In this document: positions 1-11,289 of the stretch, one piece after another
How the letters are laid out: every line of letters begins with the position of its first letter
Numbering within the stretch: position 1 is the first letter of the stretch
Assembly: GCF_954871325.1 (NCBI RefSeq)
Contig: NC_088775.1
Coordinates: 6,735,561-6,799,560, forward strand
DNA: 64,000 nucleotides
Direction of reading: 5' to 3'
Origin: Gordionus sp. m RMFG-2023
Taxonomy: Eukaryota > Nematomorpha > Gordioida > Chordodea > Parachordodidae
Position numbers and translations under genes: made by a program
Notes under the pieces: model-generated
Database searches by the model: none
Seen by the model: the letters and a program-made list of their open reading frames with translations, nothing else
Told to the model about the DNA's origin: nothing

Positions 1-103
1 TTTTTCAAAAAAAATTTCGGGTTCGGGCCAGGCCGGGCAAAACTTTTTAAAAAAAATTCGGGCCGGGCCGGGCTTGAAATATTAGGCCCGATGCAGATCA
101 CCA
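1..103 (-). mobile_element. End of a GC-rich hAT-type MITE, cut by the window edge
   Basis: On the reverse strand the sequence starts GGTGATCTGCATCGGGCC and continues with alternating GGCCCGG-rich and oligo-A/T stretches. This closely matches the left end of the complete copy at 28,494. The rest of the element lies outside the window. The high GC content is out of keeping with the AT-rich surroundings. Confidence 0.6.
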
Positions 104-134
104 ATTTATATAAATATATAATTATTTTTTTTAC

Positions 135-2076
135 TTTTCACAAAAATGGTAAGATTTTTCCATCCATGGCCAACGCCGATTTGGTGCTTCCCTTTCATAT
201 TCATTTTAACCACGTCAAATGTTAATATAGCATCCCCAGAATAGGAAATATTGGACGAAAAATTACCTATATAATTTTTAAAAGTTATCACGCGGTCTTT
301 AAATTGTGCTGGAAATTTGATCTCTATAATACCTCTTTTGCCTTCTGTTAATTCAACAATCGTGTCTTCGTTTTTTTTAAAAAAATAAAAGTTATATATA
401 AATTGGAAAATTGGAGGGTTGTATTATTCTTCTTATGGTTTATTTACATTGATGAGGGGAAAAAAAGTTCAGATTTTAAAACAATCAATGGCTCCTATAC
501 TTTCTGAGCAATGGAAGCAGAATATCGCCCTGAAAAGTACACCCCCCCCCACCCCCTCGAAATGATGGTTAATTATTTTATGAAACCCATAAATTTTAAA
601 AATAATTTTTATTGAATCAATCTTTAATATATAATATAAATAAAATGTAAAATTAAATATATATTTTTAAATTATTATTTTTAAATGAATAATTTAGACA
701 AATTAGGGGAAGAGAAAGCGAAAGAATTTACAATTTTATCAATATTTAATTGTTTAAATAAATTTTTTCCCATTGATAAAATGGTTAAATTATTAAGAAA
801 TGGTTCTTTAATGGTATGACGAAGTCTTGTTTTAATTAATTTAATTTTACTCAAGACACTTTAGGGCAGTACATAAGGTGGTAGGAATGGTAAATAAATA
901 ATAAAATTGTTAAATTAGGGATAGTAGAAATATTTAAAAGTAGACGATAAAGTAAAATAAACGAATAGTTTTTCCAGTCTGAATCATAAGTCTCAGAATT
1001 ATCATAATCATAAGAAGAATAAGCTAAATAATGTATTAGTGTATAATAAATATTTTAATTAAATAAATTTACAATTCTCAGAATCTGATAAATCTTTAGA
1101 TTCCTCAACCTCTAGGTCACGTGTAATAATTACACCCCCGTTTTACCCATCTTATAAATTTTTCGAAACTTCAAACATTTCTTCAAAAATTGGACTTGAA
1201 TTTAAATGGTAAAATTCGCTCTATCATCTTTAACAATTGACTTTTCCGCCACATTCTTTGGTGTAAAAAATGAAGTTTGATTCAAAGAATTCATCATTAA
1301 ATCTTTCATTAAACTGATGAAAGCACGCTTCTTTTTGGAATGTAATGTTTGAAGTCTAGAACTTTCAAAATCAAATGGTAGATTTCTCTCCTTCATAAAA
1401 TCTTGTGCCTTTGAAAAAACATCATAAAATTAAGTGTTATTATATATTGGGATTAAAAAATAATAAAAGAACAATAATTTAAATTTTACTTTTCAAATTA
1501 ATCAGGCAAACTTTTGCCCAATTGAATTTGATTATTAAAATGTTATAATAAGACCTCCTCCCCTCCCTTATTATTTAATTTAATATGTATTAACAGAATC
1601 ACGAGGTAGTCGGACATAGCAAACCAGAAATCACCTAGTTATGGATGGGTATAATAAAACTATATAAAACTCAAATTTTTAGAAGCAGTTGCTTCGGTCC
1701 CCTCCAGTTGTAGGGGCCACTTAAAACAATTCTATACATAATAATAATATCTGATAAAATAATTCAAAATTGTAGATTAAATTTGTAACTTATCGAAAAC
1801 GGTAAAGTTATTTGAATTTGACAAATCACTTGGTCGCCAATTACGATTCTATACAATCCCCCATTATCAATATTACAATGGACTATTTTAATTCCGATTT
1901 TGCGTTTCCTCTTCACTAATTTGATTTGTTTATTCTTAATTTCTTTTAAATCAATCCATATTAACCCCATTTGTTTTTCTATCGATGCATTATTATAATC
2001 AATGCTATCATTTTTTAGGATGGTATAAATGAGGGGTTCTTGGAGACATTCGATATCTAATTCGATATAATAATTT
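135..2076 (-). CDS. Two joined exons of an unrecognised protein-coding gene (partial)
   Basis: Two minus-strand exons fit together. Exon 1,790-2,076 has an acceptor after ...TCAATAG, a long open frame (for example MGLIWIDLKEIKNKQ and GGLYRIVIGDQVICQI) and ends in phase 1 at a GTTACA donor. Exon 135-365 starts in the matching phase after ...CGAAG, stays open for 76 codons (RGIIEIKFPAQFKDR, GVGHGWKNLTIFVK) and ends at a GTAAAA donor in phase 1, so the gene continues to the left of the window. The predicted 172 residues have alternating hydrophobic and charged residues suggestive of beta strands. I do not recognise the family. The intron contains a repeat fragment (1,202-1,396). Phase agreement, and a base composition richer in GC than the surroundings, support real exons; the function is unknown. 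Confidence 0.6.
1202..1396 (-). repeat. Fragment of a low-copy repeat with residual coding character
   Basis: The minus strand has a 64-codon open stretch including LPFDFESSRLQTLHSKK and FFTPKNVAEKS. The same DNA, with small changes, recurs near 14,860-15,060 and, partly inverted, near 49,740-49,790 in the two duplicated blocks. It is therefore dispersed repeat DNA inside the intron of the left-edge gene and probably not an exon. It may derive from a transposase, but no catalytic motif is visible. Confidence 0.5.
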
Positions 2077-2137
2077 CTATTGAATATAAAAAAAAATATT
2101 AAAGGATATTATTTATGTACATCTTCATGTATTATAT

Positions 2138-2247
2138 TTCCTTCCTTCCTTCCTTCCTTCCTTCCTTCCTTCCTTCCTTCCTTCCTTCCTTCCTTCCTTC
2201 CTTCCTTCCTTCCTTCCTTCCTTCCTTCCTTCCTTCTTTCCTTCCTT
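2138..2247. repeat. (TTCC)n microsatellite
   Basis: About 27 nearly perfect TTCC units with one or two interruptions at the right end. The open frame of repeated Pro-Ser-Phe-Leu across it is an artefact of the repeat and is not called as a gene. Confidence 0.95.
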
Positions 2248-3045
2248 CGTCTCTTTCATTATATTATAATAAATATAAAAAATGGGAATAACTTTTATAA
2301 ACGGTTTTTTTCTCTGGATTATTGTTTATAAATAATAATTATAAATTATACTAAAACATTTATATTATATATTAATTAGTATAGAATTTATTCGCGCAAA
2401 TTATGAAGATATTTTTTTTACTCAAATTACTGAAAAAGTACAATATTTCAAAAAAAAATTATTATTAAAGGGGCTAATGATATATCAACATTGTTAGTAA
2501 TCCTTTCCTATTCCTTCATCAGTACCCACCTTATAACCTACTATTCTTCCATATTTAGCCAAACTGATCGATCTTAAGAGGGGTAATTTAAAAAAAAATA
2601 ATAAATCCAAAGGGAAGGTAACATTACATCGCATTTATTGTTATTTAAAATTAACGGAGACCTGTTGTTATATGGCAGGTATTATGCTCTTTTGCGACAA
2701 AATTTCATTTTTATTGGTTAATAAAAGTAGTGTTTCTTTAAATCACAAAGTTTTTTATTTTTTATTGTTTAAAAATGAGTCATCGCAATAAAGAAACCCC
2801 CAAGATAAAGAATTTCTGGCAAAAATAAAATATGCAAGGACGATGAGTGCACTGTATCAAATCTTTATATATTTTTTTTTTACTAAGTGATAATATTAAA
2901 AACAGTAAAAATTCTACCTTTCTCCTTCATAAAATTTTTTCTAATCACCCTCTAAATATTTTCAGATCAAAATCGTCAAAAGTAATCCAAATCCTCCTAT
3001 TCTCTCTTATTATGTTTAAAGATCTTCCCCTCCCCCCAGAATGTG

Positions 3046-3215
3046 TTTACTATCATGGTTTGTGAGTCTAAATTGACTATAGACTCTTCAGCTGCCACGA
3101 GATTTACATCGGCGTTAGGGGTAATTGGAAAAACGTCATACAATATAGTTTTAATCTCTAGCATGATCATTACAAATATAATCGGTAAAAATATTTGTTT
3201 AGTGGGTAGATTCTT
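3046..3215 (-). CDS. Candidate exon upstream of the left-edge unknown gene
   Basis: The minus strand is open from about 3,230 to 2,997 and is richer in G+C than its surroundings. It contains a hydrophobic run (IFLPIIFVMIMLEIKTI) followed by a polar stretch with DVNLVAAEESIVNLDSQTM, and a GTAAAC sequence that could be a donor near 3,046. This order resembles a signal peptide or signal anchor followed by a mature chain. It lies upstream of the exon pair at 135-2,076 and on the same strand, but its donor phase does not match the start of the 2,076 exon, so a further exon would be needed between them. The precise start is not determined. Confidence 0.3.
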
Positions 3216-3229
3216 TAGGTGGAAACACA

Positions 3230-3837
3230 ACTTAAAATATTTTGATGTGTTTTAGCCTTTCCAGAAAATTTGTTCCATAAATTGACCATTTTAAATTTTA
3301 ACCCATGCAGGAGCTCTAGATAGGCTTAAAACTCCGAACCACGTTTATTTGGCATCATAGCAATGGTCACCATTACTTACAAATTTCATAAAATTTAATA
3401 GAATACTTTTGCCTTAAAGCAAAAAATAGCAAATAAAAAAGTTGGTAAAGAAAAGTGTACTAATAAATTGATTTTGATCAACATCTTTTGAATATGAATA
3501 TATAGTCGATTTGTATAGAAATACACCTTTTTACCAATAAATAATATATGACATAAGGATAAAGAAGTTATAGCTGTTTGCCTTTTAACTCCACCTTCTA
3601 TACAGCCACGGTCTCCCTTACTTTGTTTTTTAAATACCCAAATTGATTTTGTAGTCCTAAAAAAAGTTGATTTTGAATATGGGTAAATTATAAACAATAT
3701 CTAAAAAATGAAAATATCAACTCGTGTAGTAATTGTTTAATAATTTATTTATTCTATTTATTAGATGGATCCACGTGATAAGATTTAACTCCTCAAATCT
3801 CTATTTTAAAGTCGATATTTTGAAATAACTTTTCTAT
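3230..3837. other. AT-rich stretch with no supported gene
   Basis: There is a 100-codon open frame on the minus strand (3,395-3,697), but I see no recognisable domain, splice context or similarity to another part of the window. I consider it fortuitous. Nothing else is evident. Confidence 0.5.
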
Positions 3838-6480
3838 ATAATTTGATTCCATTTTTTAAGAATTAATATTTTTCCAAAAATCTTCAATAGGGGCCCCGCC
3901 CTGCTCCGATCGTATTTAGATTTTTTTTTAAATTCGGGAAAGGCTAAAAAAATAACTCAGGCCTGGACCGGACCTAATTTTTTTTTTTACAAAATACAGG
4001 CTAGAACGATTGAAATCATTTTATTATTAGACAAAGTAATTGCTTTAAAACAGAATTTTAAAAAAATTTTAACGTTTCAGTCTGAAAATTAAAAAAAAAA
4101 TAAGTGTGACCCTTTCCCAAGTCTCTGATGTTTACATTATATGAAATATTGTAATATCATTTTAAAAAAAATTGTAATATAAATAACATTAATCACCAAA
4201 TATCCATTTTTTCAAATCTTATTATTATATTATATTTTATTTTATAATATATATATATGCACCTGATTGGACGATTATAGAACTCCAGACGCAAATTGCT
4301 ATAATTATTAATCCATATAGTTGTGTCATATTCTTCATGAATCGGAAACAAATCTTTAATTATTTTCAAATATTTTCTGAAAGAATATTATTAAGTGTTT
4401 TTCATTTATTACATACACGATCTGTAAAATAACAAACTTCAAAGTTTTATAAGTTAATGACAATTTTAATTCGCTAATTTTACCAAAAAAACAAATGGCT
4501 AATGAATTCACGTTGTTTTCAGAACAAACAGATATATAAAAAACAAGAACCCTTTTAATCTTAATCTCATCATCTCTAAGAGGTTGGTATTCGAAGATCT
4601 GATCCCAAAGGGGATCAATAGTAATTACAAAAATTGATTATTTTTTTGTATACAATTAATTCATAGATTCGTTCCCCTTTTTATATATTAAATTTATAAA
4701 AAAGATGTTATTTAAAAGTTACAATTAGCAGAGTTTCAAAAATATATAATTGAACTATATTTTATCAAAAACGTCTAGATTTTAAATTTTTCTGCAGATT
4801 TATTTTGTTTTTTTTTAAATAAAATTATCCTATCAAATAAAAAAGTATATTTAGCTCCCATTTTTACATTAATCTTAACCTATATAGTTTAATCTTTAAC
4901 CATACGATATTCTAAGAAGGTACCTGCGTATGAACCTAGATTTCAGAGATTAGTTATCATACAATGAGGGTTGAAAACTTGCTAAACTATTGGACAAGTA
5001 ACAATGTATAAAATATTATTTAAAAATAAACAATTTCAGTTATTTCTAGGGTGAATTAAAAATATTATTTTAAAATCCAAAAAAAATTAACCATACTCTT
5101 TTTAATGAAACACCATATATGAAATCAAACAAAACTGCTATGTTTTGATTAAAAAAAAACACAGCAAAAATTAATTTATAAACTACGCGTACCGATTTTA
5201 GAACTGTGCACATTATGAATGCCCTAAAAATCCGCGTCTAACGAGAATCGTAATTAGTCCAAATAAAAGAAACACCTTGATTTCTAGACACTGTCGCAGA
5301 CCGCACGGAAATCAATTATTTGATTAATTTGTTGCTTCTGAATCGCATATTAGATTATCGAGCCATGCACAATCGGCGATGATAGAAATAAGAGAAAATA
5401 ATTTGACAGAAAATAATTTCATCGAGAATGAAGATGTTTAAGAAATATTTGTTAAAAATAAACATAACTAAATCATTTAGCATCTCTTCTTTATTTTATT
5501 TTTTTTTTGAGAGATTGCATGACTAAAATTATTTCGAAACATTTGTAGCTAAAAGAAAATTACATCTTTATTTATTTCATTAATAATAGGAATAAAGTTT
5601 TAAATGCATGCCAAAAGTGTTGGGTAGCTGTTATTATTCTCTTCCACGCAAAAATTTTAGAAATAATTTAAAGGAAATTAAATTGCACAATGTTGTAGAA
5701 AGAGAAAACATTTGCCCCAAACACAAGTAATATATTATATACATATATAAGAGGTTACCTTTTTCTCTTCTTTCTGTTCCCAAGTTAAATTTTATTAGAT
5801 TAAAATTTTTTTAAATATAATGTAAATTTTGTTTTATGAAATGTAAAACATAAATTGGTTTTAATGCTTAGCTATTTATTTCTTATCTCCCCTCAAACAA
5901 TTTTACCTTTGTACCTTAGATTAACCTTTCCGAAAATTCAATTAACTTCTTTTTTTTTCTATTTTTTTTTTTTATTTTTTATTATTATATTTATTTATTT
6001 CACATAACACCTAATTAAAAATATTATAATTTATAAATTATAATTATATAATTAAAAATAAAATTCTATAATTGAGTCCCCAAAAAGGAACAATAATTGT
6101 GTCTAAAAATTTCTATTTGAATTTTTTGTCGAATAAAAAGGAATTCTCTTGGTTCGATATAGATAGTTTCTACCGGATCTTTTTGCTTTTATATTTTAAC
6201 AATTTTTTTATAAACATGCTTACATTTTTTTTCTTATTTATTTTTTAAAAAATAACCTTTTTAAAGGTTTTGCTTTTTAAATTTTTGGTGAGATAATTAC
6301 TGGTTGTAGAATTTTTATTTTTTATTTTTATGACCATGGCTAAATAACTCTTTCTATATTGATCATGTAATTCTACAAAAAATACTTAAATAAAAATTAT
6401 TTTCATGAAATGAATACCCCCACGCAGATGAATCCTGGAATTAGCATGATGGGATGATAAATTATATAAAATCATGTAAT
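3838..6480 (+). repeat. Left arm of a large inverted repeat
   Basis: This arm reads as the reverse complement of 7,395-12,860 once the inserted hAT element is removed. Matching landmarks are: GATTGGACGATTATAG at about 4,265 with its partner at about 12,380; CCCAAAGGGGATCAATA at about 4,604 with 12,050; the segment at 5,200-5,400 with 11,400-11,600; AAAGAGAAAACATT at about 5,700 with 11,330; TACCTTAGATTAACC at about 5,915 with 7,755; and CTAAATAACTCTTTC at about 6,340 with 7,535. The arms are clearly diverged. Both carry a degenerate coding-like stretch at 5,200-5,450 (mirror 11,390-11,600), so the repeat may be two inverted copies of an old element or pseudogene. Confidence 0.85.
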
Positions 6481-7394
6481 TCGGCTTTCATTTTAAAAAA
6501 AGAGAGGTCAGGTTTTGATAGATTCTAATGTTTATATTCAATCGTTGAAAGTATTGAGAAGAACGGGAGGATACATATTGAGTTGTATAAATTTGTATCA
6601 TCTTTTCCTTAAAAATGTTATTCGAAAGGATTAAAGAGAGGATGAAAAAAAAAGATAAAGATCATGAAATAAGAAGCAAAAAAATTGAGAAAAGATTGGA
6701 AAAATAGAGATTAAAACCGACTTGAAGAGATCGCAAAAAAATTAGAAATTAAATAAGACGGAAATTTTAAAATAGCTAAAATGAAAGAAAATGAATATAT
6801 ATATACATTTCTGTCTAATAAAAATGACAACAAGAAAAATTAAAATTATTTTTTAAAAATATTTTAAATAATACGATTTTCTATTTTTGAATGAAAATTT
6901 TCTCGGACCTTTTCCTATTTTGATTGACTGACACCTTTTTGAGTCTTAGCAAAATTTAATAACTATTTTAAATAGTGACTATAATTCAAAATATTTTGAA
7001 AAAAAAAATACATTCGTAAATATTATTTTCATAAAAATCTAATATAGTTTAAATATTTTGGCCATCGATAAGTGGACCTTAAGATTAGGATCGATTTTTT
7101 AAAACAGCCCGATTAAGATTTTTAGCCAAAATAATATTATGTAAGCATCCAGTGGCGAATAGATGTCCATGCATTTCTGCTATATATGCAAAATCTTCGG
7201 CTTACATAACGTTATTTAGGTTATAATCTTAAACGAGTTAATTTATGTAAATTAAATAATTATTTCAGAAGTTGGGCTTGTAAATAGGCTTGTAAAATGG
7301 TAGATCATGAACCCCTGTCAACTCTTAATAAATTATCGTGATTACCAATGTAAAAAAGAAAGAAACCTAATAGAAATATTAATTTCATGTTTAA
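6481..7394. other. Spacer between the inverted-repeat arms
   Basis: About 0.9 kb of AT-rich DNA without an open frame of note. Around 7,050-7,250 there is a degraded copy of the TAGTGTTGTTAAACGG-family MITE: it shares the pattern of AGCCAAAATAATATTATG, then an AAGC run, then an ATAGATGTCC core. Confidence 0.5.
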
Positions 7395-7918
7395 TTATTA
7401 TACTATAATTTTAATAGTATATCAGCGCATCGTATTAATTTTCCAGTATTCATCTCAGTGAGGATATTCATTTCATAAAAATGATTTCCATTTGACTATT
7501 TTTGTATAATTACACGATCGATATGGAAAGAGTTATTTAGGCATGGCCAGATAAAATATAAAAAATAAATTCTCGCTAAAAACCTCTTAAAAGGATTATT
7601 TTTTAAAAAAAAAAAAATAAGAAAAATGTAAACATGGTTAAATAAAAAAAAATGTTAAAATTAAAAGATAAAAGATAAAAGCAAAAAAGATTCTTAGAAA
7701 CTCTCGATTTTCAAGCTAATAATAAAATATTAAAATCGAATTTTCGTAGAGGTTAATCTAAGGTACGAAGGTACAATTATTTGATGGGGAGGTGGGAAAT
7801 AAATAGGTAAGCATTAAACCTCTTTGATGTTTTATTAATTGTTTCTTAAATTTAAAAATTATTAGTCTAAAATAAAATTTACCTTGGAACAGAAAGAAGA
7901 TTCTTGGAAAAGGGTAAC

Positions 7919-7926
7919 CTCTCATA
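7919..7926. repeat. Target-site duplication, left (CTCTCATA)
   Basis: Eight bases CTCTCATA directly precede the element start TAGAGGTGGGCGCG. The identical eight bases follow the other end at 11,282-11,289. Confidence 0.95.
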
Positions 7927-9591
7927 TAGAGGTGGGCGCGGGCCTAATTTTTTATTCACCGCCCGCTCACGGTGGCAATAAAAAATTCACGCCCATTCAC
8001 GCTTACCACTAAAAAATTTGACCCGACCCGCCCGCTCACGAAAAGCAATATTTTGATTCACGCCCGAAAATTCACGGTGTTTTTAAATTTTTCAAAACTA
8101 TTGCTATAATTTTACAATTTTTTGAATTCATTCTATTTATTTCTCTAATTTCTTAATTCATATTAATGACAAAAAATAAATACAATCTATAAATCGCATG
8201 TATTAAGAAAAAGAAGAATGCCCATCTTTTTTTATTTCAATTGTGTGCGTCTTTCCTCTAATAAGAGATTGGCTACAGAAAATAACCTTTCACTAGAAGC
8301 CGAACTTGCAGCTGACAAAATTTTATTCGATAATTTTCTCAAAAAAGGAAATGAATATTCCTGCTTACAAAACTTCAAAATATTGTCTTGTTATTTATCT
8401 TATATGAATCTTTTAAGTTCATCCTCACAGCTTTCATCGGTGATATAGATGCTTCATCAGAATCATCTAGAAATTCTCTAAATTTTTTATTTAGAATATA
8501 CGGTCTTTTATGATTGTAGGATGAATTGAAAGTTATAAATGATAGTTGGTATTGACCCTTTAGAATATAAGGTTTTTCATGAGTTTAGGATAAGTTAGGA
8601 AAGTTATAAATGATAGTTGGCATCGACTTATGCATATCATCTAATTTTATATCATTTAACATTTTTAAGATTGTTTTATATATATTATCCTTTTCTTCTT
8701 TTATAAAAAACTTAAGCCTTTTGAAATTTGGATCTAGAATTAAGCCTACCTTATGTAGTGGCTGCATAATAATCTTTTAAAAGAAATCTTGTTCTGTATT
8801 TTAAGGTTTTGATTATTATTGTATCACGTTCAGAAGGTTAACAAAATTTTACTAATTTTTGTTTCCATAGACAAACTTCATTTATTGTGGGAGGAGAATC
8901 TGCTCTCAGATTATCTGAGCATTCTTAAAATATTGATAAAAATTTATCTAACTATCGTATGATGCTGATATTAATTGTGGCTAATCTTTTTAATTCTTGC
9001 TTTCTAAACAAGTACACCTGTATTTCAGAATATAAGAAACTATATCATGATATATACAGAACTCATCTTGTTATTCTCGTTATTACATCTTGTTTAAGGG
9101 TGTGGCTTAATTTGCTATTATCTTTAGATTGTTGAAATATTGTACTATTTTTTTTACACCATTTATATTTAAGTATTTCAGTTAAACAATTGTCAAATAT
9201 AATGCATAATATTATTTAGTATATGGCATATACATGCTAGCGTTTCGTCATCTTTGAATGCACTTATAAGATTTACTCCGTTATCACTCACAACTATACA
9301 TTTATTTAGGTAATTTTCTACTTCTGTATATTCTCCTAAAATTGAATTGACTACACTTTTAATATTGACGTTTTTTTTCATCCATCCTTGCTAAGACAAA
9401 TGTTTTTAATTTAAAATTGTAATGGTTAAAAAACTTATATTTTTATAGTCATCCGTCCAAATATCAGTGATTATGGACAAGTAATTATTATTGATCATGC
9501 TTTTAATCTTAAATTTTATTTCATTGTATATTTTTGGACTTATAGTATTCATGAGAGTTTTCCGGTTCACAGCTTTTATATTTTGTTATCC

Positions 9592-9599
9592 ATAGTAAC
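9592..9599. repeat. Target-site duplication of the nested hAT (ATAGTAAC)
   Basis: ATAGTAAC sits directly left of TAGGCCTAAAACG. The identical copy is at 10,769-10,776, right of the other end. Confidence 0.93.
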
Positions 9600-10768
9600 T
9601 AGGCCTAAAACGAATTATTTGTTATTTGATATTCGATTCGTATTTTACGAATACGAATAACACAATTATTCGATTCGAAATTTCGAATCGAATATGAATA
9701 ATGAGGAAAATTATTCGTATTATTCGAAATTATTTATATATAAATATTCGTAATTATTCGCAAATATTTTATTGCAAGTAAAATAAATCTCGATTTTATA
9801 AACTCTATCAGTGCGATTGAGAAAATAGAAACTTATTATAACTTAACAAATATTCACACTATAATATCAACAATACTGGATCCTAGACTAAAAATGGAAT
9901 TTTTTGAGAACTACCAACTACATATAACATAGACACGATAAATCTATTAGAAAAATTTAAAGATGTATATAATAATTACAAAATAAAATATAATATCAAA
10001 TCAACATCAGTTAACCCAATAGTACAGTCGAACATGGATAGAATTTTTAAACAAAATAACATCGCATCAGTATGTGAAGTGGAGACATATCTTAACGATA
10101 TAAGAATCAGTCCAAATAAGAGTCCCTTAGAATGGTGGAGATTGCATGGGGATCGTTTTCCTGTGTTGTCGATAATGGCAACTGATATATTGTCAATTCA
10201 GGGATCTTCGGCTTCATGTGAGCGGTTGTTCTCAATAGGAACAAATATGAAAATGAAAAATAGAATGTCTTTGAAGGAGGAAACTATTAGAAAGACTTTA
10301 TGCTTAAAAAATTGGATATTATCAAATTCGGATTTACTATAATTTTATTTTTTTGTGTATTATTTTCTATTTTTATAAAATGAGATTATTGTACATTTTT
10401 AGAAAATTTTAATAAAATTTGCATATTAGATTGAAGAAATAGTTTAAATATTTTTTTATAAGCAATTCTAATTCTAAAAATCGGATATTTTGGTCAATTT
10501 GTTTGGTTAACGTTATATGAAATCATTGGGTTTTATTTCGTTTATTTTCTATAAATTTTTATATTGTAATGACAATTAGTTTAGAGAATCCTTAAAAGTG
10601 TCATCTTTAAACATCTGTAAAATTTTTTTTGCAAAATATTTTATAAGCTTTAGAAAAATTTTCGAATCGAATCGAATATTCGACGAATCAAAACGAATAA
10701 TGATATTATTATTCGTGCGAATACGAATAGCGCAATTATTCGATTCGATTCGTTTTTTTGTAGGCCTA
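9600..10768 (+). mobile_element. Nested hAT transposon, internally deleted, 1,169 bp
   Basis: The element begins TAGGCCTAAAACGAAT and ends ATTCGTTTTTTTGTAGGCCTA, i.e. inverted TAGGCCTA termini, and is flanked by a perfect 8-bp duplication. Both subterminal regions are dense in ATTCG/CGAAT repeats. A 102-codon open frame at 10,034-10,342 (+) holds a hAT C-terminal dimerisation domain: PLEWWRLHGDRFPVLSIMA followed by SSASCERLFSIGTNM and a final LCLKNWI. The N-terminal DNA-binding and most catalytic parts are missing, so this is a non-autonomous copy. It lies inside the older hAT 7,927-11,281 and belongs to a different lineage, since termini and dimerisation sequence differ. Confidence 0.93.
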
Positions 10769-11281
10769 ATAGTAACACCAACATTTATCTTTTGACCTAG
10801 CTTGTATAATCCTTTTCTGATGCATTTAAAGATTGAAGATCTTTAAAATTAAATATAACTGGCTTTTCTGTAAAAAATTTACGCAAAATTTAGCATAAAG
10901 TCTCGGATAAATAACACCTAAACATAAAAAGAAAATAGAACTAACGAAATGTTACCGGATGTTGTTTATAAAATGCGGAAGTTTTTTAGTTTTCACAAAT
11001 AATTTTTTTTTAAAAAAAGAACTAAATTAAATAAGAAAATATATAATATAATTATAAAATTGCAAATTTATATTCATAAAAAAACAATTATAAAAATTAA
11101 AATTTCCGTGATTCACGGGAAATTTATGTTCACCCCCGATCACGCCAGGGAAAAATTTTGGAAAGGCCCGTCACGCCCAATCACGCCCAATCACGCCTTG
11201 GAATTTAAAATTTATTCACACTCATGCCGTGACCTACAATGACACGCTGGGTCACTCGTAATTTGCCTGCGCCCACCTTTA

Positions 11282-11289
11282 CTCTCATA
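11282..11289. repeat. Target-site duplication, right (CTCTCATA)
   Basis: Perfect copy of the 8 bp at 7,919-7,926, directly following the right terminus ...GCGCCCACCTTTA. Confidence 0.95.

Larger units (their letters stand above)
7927..11281 (-). mobile_element. hAT-family DNA transposon, 3,355 bp, decayed
   Basis: Ends are TAGAGGTGGGCGCGGGCC at the left and, reverse complemented, TAAAGGTGGGCGCAGGC at the right. The 8-bp duplication CTCTCATA on both sides is the hAT signature. Subterminal regions are full of TCACGCCC and CCCGCTCACG repeats, as expected for transposase binding. The transposase is on the minus strand and fragmentary: VVSDNGVNLISAF (9,193-9,381), a segment beginning LHKVGLILDPNFKRL (8,585-8,767), and a C-terminal dimerisation segment near 8,218-8,330 with SSASSERLFSVANLL. 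The frame is interrupted by stops and by the second hAT inserted at 9,600-10,768. Not expected to be active; the perfect target duplication suggests it is younger than the inverted repeat. Confidence 0.93.

Noticed and set aside
2080-2331. 83-codon open frame of repeated Pro-Ser-Phe-Leu
   Set aside because: It is the translation of the (TTCC)n microsatellite.
8218-8448. 76-codon plus-strand open frame
   Set aside because: It is antisense to the C-terminal dimerisation segment of the minus-strand hAT transposase.
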